The notes under the pieces are model-generated. The model saw nothing but the letters and a program-made list of their open reading frames with translations. It had not been told where the DNA came from and searched no databases. A program made the position numbers and the translations under genes. From Mycogone perniciosa (Eukaryota; Ascomycota; Sordariomycetes; Hypocreales; Hypocreaceae): a stretch of 64,000 nucleotides of DNA. The stretch is taken from assembly GCA_025331125.1 (NCBI GenBank), contig JAOALB010000061.1:62001-126000 (forward strand), read 5' to 3'. Positions 42,801-55,906 of the stretch are shown here, piece after piece. Numbering within the stretch: position 1 is the stretch's first letter; each line of letters begins with the position of its first letter.

Positions 42801-45800
42801 GGAGTCGGCCGAGGTCTCGTCTAGAATGTGCAAATATGCCTGCATGATCAGGTCGCTACCTTCAAAGTCGTACAGGTAATCTGGCAGTTGGAAGGTTACC
42901 GTCCCCGTTCCGTCGTCCAGTTCGTCGATCAAAATTTTGAGATCGTAAGGAGGCGTACTGCCCTCAGAGCCCAACTTCGTCGATTTTGGATCTTCAAAGA
43001 CACTCTGTTCGAGAGTTCCCGCTCGATAATGGACGAGAACTTGGAATATGGGGGGATCAATTGTGGGAATCGTGATGTTCAAGTCACTCAAAATCGTGTC
43101 AAACGGTACGTTAGATCGACCCAAGCTATCGTCAACTTTGCTGCGAGTGTTTTTTAGTAAGTCAATAAAGGTCTCTTCTCGTTCAACATGGAATCGGAGT
43201 GGTAGCATGTTGAACAAAGGTCCGGTTGCATCTATGGAACCTTTGTCTGGCTTGTTGGCGTGTACCATGCCAATACACATATCATTAATTGCAAAGAAGC
43301 GGTGGAGTAAAAGTTGTAAAGCAGAAAGATAAAAGTGATCAGTCGTGGCCTCGGATTGTTGGCTCTTCACTCTTATCTCTGCGACTAGAGTCGCATCAAG
43401 ATGGGCGACAATATTGCGGATGGTATAACTATCCAATATCTTCCTAGAGCTAAGCTTGGCGAACGGAAAGATAGGCAAAGGATCAGGCAAGTTAGACAAC
43501 TCGCATATCCAGTAGGCACGCTCAGCCTCATGACCAACCGATTGGGGTAGGTTCCACTCCTTGATGACAATGTCAGATTGTAGTGATTGGGATGGACTTT
43601 TCGCAAGACTCTGCAGCAAGGAGGTGTAAATATCGGCCACCATCTGAGTAGATTCCATAGTGTAGAGGTAGCTGCGGCTAGTGAGCTGTAGAAGACAGGT
43701 TGTTCCATGTGGCGTAATGCTGAAGGCCCAGTCATAGATGCTCTTTGGATCTTGTCCATCCTTGTATTCTAATTTGCAAGCACCTAGTGGAAGTTGATCA
43801 AAGTTTCCTTGACGATAGTTCAACACCACCTGAAACAGTGGGTTGTGCGTCGAGGACCGAGGAAGGTTTAGTTCATTAAGTACCAGGTCGAATGGAGCCT
43901 TGGAATTTGCTGCAGCTGAGAAGTAGGTTTGAGATGTCCTCTGGACTAAACTGCCAAATGTATCCTTCGCGTCAACGAATAAACGTATAGGCATAAGGTT
44001 AATGAAACAACCAATAGTTGAGTTGCTGGTGTCAGAACGGTTTACGTCTACTACTCCAATACACATGTTCTCAATATCCAACAGTTTGTGAAAGAGTAGT
44101 TGAAGCACCGATAAGTGAAAACGAAAGGGAGTAATGCCAAGTGACCGACTTGCTTCTTTCACGATCGCCGTGAGATCAGACCCAAGGTCCTTTGCGACCG
44201 TATTGTTGTTGTAGTCATCGGTAGACTTTCTAGTCTTGACACGGGAGAAAGGAAGCAATGGCATTGCATCCAGTGGCTTGGAGTGTTGTTGTTTCCAATA
44301 ATGAACCTGCTCATTCAAGTCACCATTGGAGATTGAGAGTTCATCTGCCACAGCAAGATCAATGTACTGTCCGACAGATGAATCGAGTGGCTTGCCCTGA
44401 TATGCGAGATTTAAATCCTGGAGAAATAGATTCCATGCAAAGCCATCCATAATGATGTGATGATAACCGAATATCATGGTGTGATTACCAGGAGATCTAG
44501 TGATCAAAGTCGCTCCGAACGTGTCACCTTGCTGTAGGTTCCAGACATGGGATCCCATCTTCTTGAATTCTTGTTCCACAGTGTCACTGGTGGGGTCCGC
44601 AATATGACTGAAGGAATACCGTTGTTGTTTCATTAATCCTTGTACGGTATCACCACCTGATTCATTGACAAAGAAGCAAGTTCTGAAGATGGTATGGTGT
44701 GAGAGCACTTGATTCAAAGCTCGCGTGAGTCGGGAAATTTGTAAACTTCCGTTGATGTCGTATATATGGACGTTATTGTAAGCTGTACGATCATCAAGAT
44801 AACAGCTGGAGAACCATATCCTTGATTGAGAGCGAGACATTTTCTCTACCCTTTCAAGATCTTCAGCCGAAACCACCTCTGGTTTGACATCACTAGCTAG
44901 AGTGATATGCGAATCTGTCAGTCCATCATTTGAGGTCAATTGTGTTCCGGGACCAGTGGGATGAGATGTTGATAGAGTACTAGATGCCAGTCCATCAGCA
45001 GGAGTGACTGACCTCGGGTTTGCATCTTGCTTATCCGAGGGGCGTGCCACATCTGGGCTATCTGAGACTGAAGTCTCCTGGATGGTTTCCCTTTGCCTTT
45101 TTTGTCTAGTAGCCTCTAAGTACTCCCTGGCAGCAAAAGTGCACAAGGACGCTGAAGTATCTCCGCCGAGAATCTTCAAAACCGGTACATCAACAAAGAT
45201 TTCCTTCAAAAACCACGTCCTTATCTCGACAGCAAGTAAAGAGTCAGTGCCAAGAACGGCGAGAGGACTTTCGACATTGAGAGTTCCTGGGGTCATCTGT
45301 AACATAGCTTCCAGTTTGGAGGAGAATGCAGCCGTCAGAGCTGAAGTCGCGACCTCCAACGACTCTGCATTGTCCAATTGTTCTCTGATGTGGACATCAA
45401 CGAGCGTACGCTGTACCTCATGTGCGGAGCCGTCCTCTTCGCGAACGAGGTGTGACAAACGGGGGTTCGAGAACCAAGTAGGTCTGGATTGTGTGCTAGC
45501 TGAATATGTAAACGGTTGAATGCCCGAAATAACCTCGCTAGTTTCTGAGTCTGGTTTACTAGCCAGGATAGATTCACCGAATATTATGTGTAAGTCTTGC
45601 TCCGAGATTGGCATGTAAAATTGAGTCTTTAACCGTTCCATGAGCTTTGGGCCTCGTTGTGCAATGTAACCGACGTCTGTAACCATTCCAAGGCTTAAGA
45701 CAGATCCAGCAAGGCCCATAGCCCTTCTTTGGGCGATAAGAGTGGATTGGAAAAGACTCGCAGCGTTGTAGTTCGATTGGCCCCCATTGCCCACAACGCC

Positions 45801-48800
45801 GCTTATTGAAGAAAACAAGATAAAGAAGTCCAAATTGCTGTTCTTGAAATATTCATGGAGGAGTAATGACCCATCTACTTTAGGCTTCAAAATGTCGTCG
45901 ACGGCATGAATATTCATCTCCACAAAGAGCTTATCCGACAGCACTAGAGCGCCGTTGCATACTCCGGCGACTGGTGGAAGAGTATCCTTTATAATGCCAC
46001 AAACAGAATACACAGAATCTTTGCTCGAAACATCCATCTTATAGACCTTGACATTGGCGCCAAGATATCTCATTTCGTCAAGCCAGGCATCATCTATGTT
46101 GGGGTTTCGACTTGCGAGGACAATGTGGACGGCACCGTTTTTTACCATCCAACGACATAGAGATCTCCCCAAGTCCGATGTCAGTCCGATCATCAGATAC
46201 GTCTTAGCAGGTGAGAAGACGCCGGCGAAATCGTGAGGTTTCACAGCAACATTGAGTTGATCAGCCCCCTTCCAGTTAATGACAGTCGGATAACGAAGCT
46301 GGTCAACACACAAGTTATCGAGATCGCTCACATGGATTGACTCCATCGACTCCAGCGATGCAGTCATCGAATGAAGTGAGGTTGATGCCTTTGCGATACT
46401 GTAGGCTCCTTCTAGTAGCTTGTATTGTAAAGAGGTGAGTGAGGATGAGTCAAACTTCATAACCGGAAATAGCTTTAATAGGGAAGACTTGATCCTGCTC
46501 TTTTCAGCAGTATGAGTCAAGTCAACAAAGACCTCAATACTCTGAGGTAGGGTCTGTCGGAGGGCAAACATTGAGTCGTTTGGATGAACCTGGATGTAAT
46601 TGTCCAAGCCCACAACTTCGTCGACCCCCACAAAGAAACATTTGCCTCCCTTATGTTCGATACGATGTTGTAGAGCCCTGGCAATGACGAGGTCCGCTGT
46701 TCCGTAAGCAAGGACTGTGGTGTTTTTGTCAATACTCAATGCCAGTGCGTCTACGACCAACTGACATGCCCATATGGCCAAAAATTCTGGACCAAACTGC
46801 TCTGTCAAAGGAAGGGGGAAAGTCTCCTCGACTGGGATAAGGATGATGGAAGAGTTGTGCTTGCTGATTGCCAAAACATGCCTCTCGTCATGTTCGATGC
46901 ATCCAAGACATAGAACAAATGGTTCCTCCGTTCCTAACTGTGGAAGCGGGACAGATTCCTTGACAATAATGGCCACATCTTTTGTTGAAGCTGATTTGAG
47001 GCGTTCGACTGTTGATGACTCTTGTTGCAGGGTAAGTCTTCCATTGGATGATACAACCCTCAAGGATAGGCTGTCATTGGCAGAAATCTTTCGGGTGATG
47101 ACTCGACGTTGAGAGTTGAAACGGTCGTTTCTCTCCTTGTCAAGGAGGACTCGCGGTATAAGCAATCTATCGCCATTCAACATAATCTCCGGCTCGGTCA
47201 CCCACAACATGTTGTGAGTGGAAAATTCTGTTTCGTTTGCCAGCTTGAGCCGTAGGAAAGCTTCTAGGATCTGTCGTCCACTTAGACTTGCGGGATTTCC
47301 AACTTCCAAGAATTGCAAATGAAGTTGGGGTAGTTCAGCCATCAATGCCCGTCCCAAGCCAACACTCATATTCGAGAATGCATTGTGCGACAATCGGCCA
47401 GACGTAAGCCACAGAACGTTTCTAGCGTTCGAAAACATGTTTTGCAGGGCTTCAAGACGCTCGGAAGTGAAACTCTGTGAAAACATAGGTGCGTCGAGCT
47501 CCGAAATGCATATAACGGAAACATTTGACCTCAATTTTTCATCACGAGCGGCATCAATGGTATTGATGACTCGTATTTGGCTGGCGAATCTTGTCGACAA
47601 CTTTTCGATATCACTCACGAGTCGAGTAGTCGACAATGTATCACCACCAATAACTAGCAGTTCTTCTTCCTCTGGTATTATTTCAAGGGAGGAAAGAGGG
47701 TCTCGAAGCAAGGCAACTTTCTCATCAAGATGCTGGCTCAAAATGACTGAACAAGTATGCTTGATTGGTTCCGGTATGTCAATCACAAACTTGTCCACAC
47801 CTGTAAACCCGGCTTCTTTCAGCATCCTATCCCATACAACGAGGGACACTGCTGGGCTGCGCACTCTCCCGTCTTCAACTCCGAGCCACCACCCTGGCAA
47901 GCCGCCCATAAGAAATGTCATTTCCAGCATTTGTCCGGTAACTTCCATCATAATAAGGTATCCACCAGGTTTCAGGAGCTTCCTTGTGTTTACCAAAGTT
48001 TCTCCGAGCTTGCGTGTGGCGTGTAGTACATTCGCCGCAATAATCACATCGTATGACTCCTTATCAAAGCCTTGTTCTGTGGGATCCTGTTCGATGTTCA
48101 GGACTTTGAAGTTCATACGTGTTCTATGGTCAAAAAACCGTTCAGAAGCCTTTTCAAAGAAACCGGAAGAGACATCAGTGTATGTATATGATGCATATGC
48201 ATCCCCAATTCCGTCAAGTATACTCCTGGTTGTACCACCTGTGCCAGCACCGATTTCCAAAATATTTGTCCGAGGATGCTTAAAGGTTATTTTCCCCATG
48301 AGATTAGCGATTCGTTGATTCAGAGGAGCCGTAGCTCGTCCTTTAGAGTATAGATCGCTCAGCATGTTGTTTCGGAGCATCACTTCCAACAGTTGTGTCT
48401 CTCCCCGCAGGACCGCACTCAGATTCTCCCCCACCGCGTGAATCAAAGTCAAGTCTGCTTGCCCTTCATATCTCTGTTTCAAGTCCATGATGAATTCAGT
48501 CTTATCATCAAGCCACTCCTTCTTCCCGACAGGGTGTTTACCGTTCCGAACTTCAGCTAATATTTCCTGAGCCTCTTTGTAGAAGCTTTGGTGATACCAT
48601 GAAAACTCAGCGGCCTGTTCTGGTGTAATCTCATCAAACACCTTCTGGAAATAGAATAGAGACATTCGGTCGATGGCTTCAGCAAGCCCATGTTCATATT
48701 CAGTAAGTTCACGTGGACTTAGGTTGGCTGTTTCGGCAAGAATGTCCACATCCCAAACTGTCTTGGAGAACATATGGCGGTCATTCGAAGGGCGTGCTTC

Positions 48801-51800
48801 AGTGAACATTTTAAGGGTTAAGCCTTCCACTTGTACTCCAGTTTGCCCACTCATATTGTGGATGTGTATATCTCCTTCGAAGGTATTTGATGTTGTATTC
48901 GTGACGAATGTTTCGATGTCAAAATCGATGTCACCAAGCTGGTTACCGTAGTCCACATCTGGCATGATTGCTAACCGTGAGACCTTTATTGGCAAAAAAG
49001 GAGCCCACAAAGTCTCACTTTCTGGAGTGCAGTATGCAGCAATAATGGAATGAAAAGCGACATCCAGTGGTCCTGGGTGTATGGTGTAGTCTGGTCCGAG
49101 GTCAAGTTCGAGCCACGAAGCTTTTGTATTGGCATAATACATTGTCCGATCAACCTCCCTCAGACCTCTAAATAGGCCCTGGTAATCAAGACCAATCTTC
49201 AGCAGTGAGGCATAATAATTCTCGGAGTCAATGGATGCAAGTCCCGATCTGCGAAGACGTTTTGGGGGTAGTTCGCTTAATGACGGTTGACCAAATATGA
49301 CGACGATTTGACCAGAACACTTCATCTCCATGGATTCAAGAGAGCTATTGCCAGCCGCATAGCATGTGAACTCGACATGAAGTGTTGAATCATCAGTGAC
49401 GGCACTCTTCACGCTTTTGGTTGAGAAAATTGTCTCAACACCAAGGTGGTTTTCTTCCAATGTCAGCGCCTTGTCGATGACCAAGTCCAGCACTTCAATC
49501 AGTCTAATAGGACGTTCCTCTGCCATGATTTTGGCCGCCTCTATAGCCATCGCCATGTAGCCTGATGTTGGAAAAAGTGTCTGGCCTTGAAATGCATGGC
49601 CCCTGACCCAAGGGAGCTCGTTCAGTCGCAGGATATTACGCCAGCGCATTTCATCAGTCAAGTCCTCAGAAATCCTGCGACCAAGGATTTCATGAGGCTT
49701 TTGACCTAGCTGGCGATAATTTCTTGCGGGTCGGGACTCCTTCCAGTACACTTTGTCATGATTCCAGGAGTAGGATGGTAGGCCCTTCAGTATCTTCTGG
49801 AGATTGTGACCGCCTTCCTGCAGGAATGAGTTCTGATAGCCAGAGAAGTCGACTAATGATGGATTGAAGCGTGACCAACAAAATCCGATGCCTTCTGAGA
49901 AAGCCTCCAAATCATCACGGCCACGTTGCAGGAAGGCAGCATGGGGCAATGCCGAACCCAATGCTGCTTTAAATATCTGGGTAGTAGGCCCTTTGAGTGC
50001 TGGGTGAGGGCCGACCTCGATGGCCAGATCGAAAGGGCCCCCGTTGACATGGGCACATTCAACGGCGTCCAAAAATTGAACAGACTTGACCATATTCTCG
50101 ACCCAATACGGCCCTGACAAGGTCTCAAGGTCATCCTCCTCAATCATTTCAGCATCACCACGAACGGACGATATCCACACACAATCGTTCCTTGGAGTAT
50201 TGATCTGGATGTTGCAAGCACGCATAGAATCGAGATATGCTTGAGAAGCGGGTAGCATATGATGTGAGTGATATGCCGTGTCCACCTTTAGAAGCCTTGA
50301 GAATGTGCCCTTCTCATCAAAAAGCGCTTTTGCTTCTTGAATAGCATCCACGTCGCCTGAAATTGTTACGCTATTTGGACTGTTACTGGCTGCTAGACGA
50401 ATTCGGCCGGCGAATTGTGGCTCATCACACAGCGATAGTGCAGCCTCAGAAGATATTCCAACAGCCATCATGCCACCGAGTTTACCATCCGGACCGCTAG
50501 AGAGTTTGGAATGAAGGCCTCTGTAATAGGCGATTCGCATGGCATCTGGAGCTGATATGATTCCCGCCGCGTAGACAGCGGCTATCTCCCCCGATGAGTG
50601 GCCAACGACGGCATTAAACTTGATACCACATGCCGAGAGAAGCTGGACCAGGCCAATTTGTATCGCGGTGCAAAGCGGTTGCGAGATTATGGCTTCAGCG
50701 ACACGCGAGGCGCTTTGATCTGCGAGCAGCTCTTTCATAAGCGACCATTGTGGTGCTTGTGGGATATTTGCCAATGCACTCTCACTCTCTATTATCGAGT
50801 TACGGAACAGTTGGCAGGACTCGATTAACCGCCGACCCATTGCCGCCCACTGCGCGCCCTGGCCCGTGAAAATGCCGATGATTGCTGGAGGATCACTCGG
50901 ATCCCTTGCGGTTGCTTTGATCCCAAAATCGCCAGCATTCGATAATGAGCTGATACATTCTCCCATTGATTGTAACAGTTTCTCTCTCGTCGCTCCAGCA
51001 AACGATATCCTTGTCGGAAATGCCGTTCGTCGATTTTGAAGGACAAAAGCCAGATGCTGTAAGTTTACATCCGGGTGATCATTAATGTAAGCCATGAATT
51101 CCGTGACTGTGCTCGCAAGGGATGGTCCATCTTGAGCTGAAAAGACTAGAGGCCCTATGAAAGCTGGTGGTTCAGCGATCTGAGTTGAGTCACTGGCATT
51201 TGCAACAAACACCTCCACTAGTTCGTCTGGAACAAAGTTCTCAACGATTGCGTGAACGTTTGTACCGCCAAATCCAAAACTGTTCACACTCGCTCTTCGA
51301 ACGCCATCAGAGCTCTTCGGCCAGTGAACTCTCGCCTTTGGGACCTCAAGATTCTGATAGAAAGGAAGAATCGCCGGGTTGAGGTCATTGAATAGAAGGT
51401 TTGGCGGAATTGTGCTGTGCTGAACAGCCAGAGAAGCCTTCAGAAGGCCTGCAAGGCCGGCACAGCCCTCTGTATGCCCAATAACAGTCTTGACAGAGCC
51501 GCAGAATAGCTTCTCACTTTCAGTCTGCGCTAGGTCTGTCGATTGATGTGTTCGACGAAAGAACGCTTCATGAATTGCTTGAGCCTCAACTGGATCTCCC
51601 GCTTGAGTGCCCGTCCCGTGACACTCGAAAAATTGCGGCCGATCAGCGATTGGATCCAAGCCTGCACGCCGATATGTGTCTCTAATAAGAGCTGCTTGGG
51701 CGGTGGAACTTGGCATCGTGATGCCCTTGGTCCGACCATCAGAGTTCATGCCTGTCTCCCGGATGACGCATTCAATATGATCTCCATCTTTGATGGCCTG

Positions 51801-52642
51801 ACTCAGAGTCTTGAGAATGATGGCAGCAAAACCTTCTCCTCGTGCATACCCATCAGCTGATTTGTCCCACATTCGTGAACGAGATGTAGGTGAGAGCATT
51901 TGCAGTTTTGACTCTGCAACATACATGGGAGCATCCAGAATGATGTTTGCGCCCGCAACAATAGCTGTAGTTGACTCATTCTGACGTAAACTCTGAACAG
52001 CGAAATGGAGAGCTGCAAGAGAACCTATGCAGCTGCCGGTTAGCGTGCGACCATGAATAATCTAGCAAACGTTATTCTGGGCGAAGGGAAAGATAATTTC
52101 TTACTTGAACATGCTGTATCGATTGTAACCGAAGGTCCTTTCAAATCAAAGAAATAGGAAATTCTGTTTGAAAGAATACTCCGAGCAGTTCCAGTTCCAT
52201 GGTATCTGCCAATTGTCTCACTGTCTCGCAGTTGGATATCATAATAATCCCCGGTCATGACACCAAGGTACACAGATGTTTGTGAACCTTGCATATCATC
52301 AAGCGCGTAGCCTGCCGACTCTAGTGCCTCATAAACAACTTCTAGAGTAATCCGTTGCTGTGGATCCATTGACTCTGCTTCCGCAGGATTGACATTGAAA
52401 AAGGCAGCATCAAATACACGACTGTCTTCTTGCAATAGGTATCCCTTGTTGCAGACATTTGTAGCGCCGTGGTGGCCTCCGTCTGGATGATAGAAGCTGA
52501 CAAGGTTCAGCTCATCTTTCCGAAACTCCCTTAAAACATCTCTGGGCTCTTGTAAGAGATCCCATAGTTTTGATGGCGAAGAGGCGCCTCCAGGGAAACG
52601 GCAAGCAGAGCCAGTTATGACGATAGGTTCCGGCATATTCAA
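39807..52642 (-). CDS. Hybrid highly reducing PKS-NRPS, 4251 residues
   Basis: Exon 1 52105-52642, an 80-nt intron 52025-52104 exactly inside the KS active site (DTACSS | SLAALHF), exon 2 39807-52024. Domains in order with approximate residues: KS (1-430; Cys in DTACSS about 178, HGTGTQAG about 313, GHTEG about 363); AT (about 560-870; GHSSGE about 657); DH (about 955-1270; HxxxGxxxxP as HAFQGQTLFP about 990); C-methyltransferase (about 1400-1600; LEIGAGTGGT about 1440); no ER motif between MT and KR; KR (about 2090-2290; GLTSDLG, SS...Y-NAAS); ACP (Ser in GTDSLLAVE about 2442); condensation domain (about 2570-3010; HHxxxDG as HHIIMDG about 2705); an extra C-terminal half of a C domain (about 3011-3260); adenylation (about 3290-3790; YTSGSSGKPKG, NAYGPTE, YRTGDRG); thiolation (Ser in GGNSLLLLK about 3851); reductase (about 3930-4230; LTGSTGFLGK, GYVASK). 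It would make an amino-acid-tethered methylated polyketide released by NAD(P)H reduction. Confidence 0.93.
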
Positions 52643-53267
52643 CGAGTTGAGGTCTGCTGTGGTTATGGTGTTTGGAGCTTACAGTCAGTGGAGGGAAATG
52701 GGACGTTCGTCAGTAAGAGCAAAACAGAAAGCAGATCCACGAGAGGTTGTAGGATCCTAGGAATAACTGGACCAGATGAAAGAGTAGTTTCAGATATTGT
52801 AAATTTTGTGGAGAGCTGCGTTTCAAGACTACTATATGGATCGATTCATACCTTTGATCCTAACTAACAACGAAGAAGATCCATCCATTTCCGCGCGTAA
52901 TTGCGATACTGTTTCTTTCTCCAACTCTCCATGCATGGATTCCTCACGCTTACGGCCTTCCAAGCCAGGTCTATCCTGGCGGTGTGATCCTAAGAATTTA
53001 GCTACATGCAGTGTCTCTACTATCTGAGAAGGGCTGAGAAGACCGTAATAAGATGGACATCATGGGGTCCGACGGAAAATTATATTGCGTAGTCAAAATT
53101 GTTCGATACGAGGCCTCATACCAGAATCGTATCCGTGCTCGGGGAATCCGTGAACGATAGTATGAGGACAACAGTGGTGAAAGACCTCCAGGAGGCCCAC
53201 TCCAGGTTTTTAGGGCACTGCTTACATTTGCAGGGATACCCTGGGGCGCCGGGACAAATGCTTACTG

Positions 53268-53343
53268 AGAGACCATAAATCCAGCAAAAGTAAATCTCCA
53301 CACTTTGTGCATAGATAAGAGACTTTTATGTTACGTGCAACAA
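53268..53343 (+). repeat. Relative of the 71-bp insert found in the gypsy element
   Basis: Shares with 31883-31953, in the same direction, the blocks ATAAATCC-GCAAAAGTAAA, CTCCAC, TAGATAAG-GAC and ATG-TA-GTG with small differences between. It lies in the PKS-NRPS/trans-ER intergenic region. No matching flanking duplication was seen at this copy. Confidence 0.75.
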
Positions 53344-53538
53344 TCAAAATACTAGTGTTGTCGAACTCCGATTTTAGTCATTGTGTCACTGAACATAACC
53401 CGACGGCATAAAGGTGTGGGACTAAGCGAGATGAGTATTCTGAGGGGAAATCTATGTGCAATACTCCGTAGTGAACCACACCAGAAGCTATACATATGAT
53501 AATATCCTTAATATGTAAACGGATCTATATGAGATACC

Positions 53539-53560
53539 TATATATATATATATATATATA
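53539..53560. repeat. (TA)11 microsatellite
   Basis: Eleven TA units in the divergent promoter region. Confidence 0.88.
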
Positions 53561-54048
53561 TTATTGCTGTCTCAACGTAACCTCTACTTCGTACTTTGAC
53601 TTGCGGATTAGGGGCCCTACGAGCCGAACAGGTGCCTACTGAACATGTGGTGTAGTATTAGTTATAAACCCGGCAAGTCCCCGATTGCACTATAATCCTT
53701 GTGAGGTGTAATCGCATCATACGGCCACATACGAGTACTCCGTATCAATAGGTAGTCTCCTCCGACTGGCAATCGGGTTTTCGGCTTGAAATGTCGTACC
53801 GAGTGTCCCATACGAGGGGACATGTCCGAGAAACTGACGGCTCCGTTTTAGCATATGATGGCTTCCTTATCGCTGACAGACTACCAAAAGCACCTTCAAG
53901 GGCCATGTGCTCTGACCAATTGGTTCTCCATTTGGTTCCTGATACATCTGGTGTGAACGTATAAGCGCCGAAGTATAAGGAACCCTAGAACATCAGTGAA
54001 TAGGAACCAATCGTTGTTGTTTGAGACTCAACTAATCGAGTCATCCAC

Positions 54049-55322
54049 ATGGCATCCATTCCGCTAACGCAGCAAGCGCTCCAAGTCCAAAGCCTTGGGA
54101 GTGTTCGACTCACCGATTCATGTCCAGTTCCAAAACCTCGGGATGATCAGGTGTTGGTCAGAGTGGTGTGTGTGGCAATCAACCCTCATGACTGGAAGTC
54201 GTTGGATTTGTCGCCAGCTCCAGGGGTAAGTTGTATTCCCTTATGCACAGTCAGATTTCTATAAAAGTGCGCATTGGACCGCCGAACTTGGAAGACTTGG
54301 GTCCCCTTCCAGTAACTCGGAATAGATGAAATAATTTCCTAACTTGCATAGTCGACCTGGGGTTCCGACTTCTCAGGAATAGTGGTTTCCGTGGGTAACG
54401 CACTGAAAAATGAATTGGCAGTGGGTGATAGAGTTGGCGGCCATTCCCCTGGCAACGACGCCAATGACCTTGCAAGTGGGAGCTTTGCCGAGTATGCGTG
54501 CGTTCCAAGGGCCCAAATCTTCAAGATTCCCTCTGCAATGTCCTTTGAGGAGGCTGCAATTGTGGGGATTGGGATGTTGACGGTGGGTATTGTATACTAT
54601 ACGATGAAGTTGCCACTGCCAATCCCGTCCTCATTGAGACCAACAACATCTGAGGAGCCTCACGAGTTCGTTCTAGTCTATGGTGGAGGAACAGCTTCAG
54701 GAACCTTGGTGGTTCAAGCGCTAAAGCTGTGGGTCAACAAGTCATGTGTTAAGAGCTATAAACTGACAGATGGTGAAACGACAGGTCCGGGATGATACCC
54801 ATCGTGGTATGTTCGCCGTCCAACTTTACAAGGCTAAAATCTTTGGGCGCAGTTGAGGCATTTGACTATCGTTCGCCCAACTGTGCGGTAGATGTAAGAA
54901 GTTATACGCGAGACTCTTTGAAGTACGTGTTGGATTGCATCACCGACAGCGGCTCCATGAAGATCTGCTATGACGCAATCGCATCTACGGGTGGAAGATA
55001 TGTAGGACTTGACCAGTTTCCGATGCGTGGGCATACACGGCGCAATATCAAGCCGGACTGGGTGCTTGCATTGACTATGCTGGGCAAGCCAGTGAGTATG
55101 AAAAAGCCGTATAACCGAGAGGCGAAGCCTTTACACGCTGCTTTCTACCGGGATATTTGGGCACCACTGACTCAAAACTTGATTGATGCTGGAGATATCA
55201 TAACGCACCCGATGGAGGTCAGTGATGAAGGGCTTCAGGGCATCACCATGGGCGTGGATCGGGTTCGGAAGAGCCAAACAAATGGGCGGAAACTAGTCTA
55301 TCGAATTACCACTGTCCGTTAA
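54049..55322 (+). CDS. Trans-acting enoyl reductase (MDR family) partner of the PKS-NRPS
   Basis: Role (family knowledge): stand-alone ER of the LovC/ApdC/CcsC type that docks on a PKS lacking its own ER and reduces the enoyl intermediate with NADPH. Seen: exons 54049-54225, 54352-54728 and 54785-55322 (introns 126 and 56 nt), 363 residues, the family length. N-terminal GroES-like domain: PKPRDDQVLVRVVCVAINPH, DWKSLD, WGSDFSGIVVSVG, VGDRVGGH, FAEYACVPRAQIFKIP. Rossmann part: FVLVYGGGTASGTLVVQALK, then after the intron LSGMIPIVVCSPSNF, LKSLGAVEAFDY and YVLDCITDSGSMKICYDAI. No zinc-ligand set, as expected for this quinone-oxidoreductase-like branch. It is divergent from the PKS-NRPS and therefore probably co-regulated. 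The missing ER of the neighbour makes the assignment strong. Confidence 0.92.
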
Positions 55323-55906
55323 GTGGTGCTGCATATTGTAGGTATTAACTACGTACAAGACAGTAAGGTATCTATTAGCTACTACTCACCCTGTAACTCT
55401 AACCATATTCTAGAAGGTGTAGTTAGGTCGTATAGTTGTGCAAAAAAAAGAACCCAGTACTCCCTATCTTCTCCATTGATTCAGAAGGATACACCGCTGG
55501 AAATCTCTCCAGAGCGTGCTTGATAAAGCTACTCATCAATAACTAATAGCATCTTTACTTCATATAGTCCGCATACGGCGGAGGCTAGACAGCAATGGAG
55601 TATGATCCCTAATATGCATACTCCATGGCAATAGTTACTAGCAGTATCCCATGCAAGGGTATAATAAATTTCATACGGGTATGGCGCCAGTAGGAGTATT
55701 CGGACTCTACACCCCCCCTGAAAGTCCGATCTCACGCAGATTCTGCAATCTCCCGTATCTTGCCCCTCCCCTGGTACTACAAAGGATGTTAGTATGGCTG
55801 CTAGACAGATAGTGTCATTTTTTCAATTCTCGTTATGCTTGGTCATGCTTTATTACGACGAGTACTGCTGTAAATCCAGTGTCAATTTATCCTAGAGCTA
55901 GTTACG
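55323..55906. other. Convergent spacer
   Basis: 584 bp between the stop codons of the trans-ER and the Baeyer-Villiger monooxygenase. No gene seen. Confidence 0.45.

Larger units (their letters stand above)
52643..54048. promoter_or_regulatory. Divergent promoter region, PKS-NRPS and trans-ER
   Basis: 1.4 kb between start codons on opposite strands, the natural control region for both genes. It contains (TA)11 at 53539-53560, TACGGAGTA-type motifs near 53464 and 53733, and the relative of the 71-bp repeat at about 53268-53343. GTATAAGG (about 53972) could be a TATA box for the trans-ER. No transcription-factor gene lies in the window. Confidence 0.5.

Noticed and set aside
47383..48318. 311-residue open frame antisense to the PKS-NRPS
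   Set aside because: Lies wholly opposite the methyltransferase region of a strongly supported gene, has no recognisable motif, and is explained by the codon bias of the sense strand.
52806..53301. Short frames in the PKS-NRPS/trans-ER intergenic region
   Set aside because: No domain or codon bias; one overlaps the short repeat relative.
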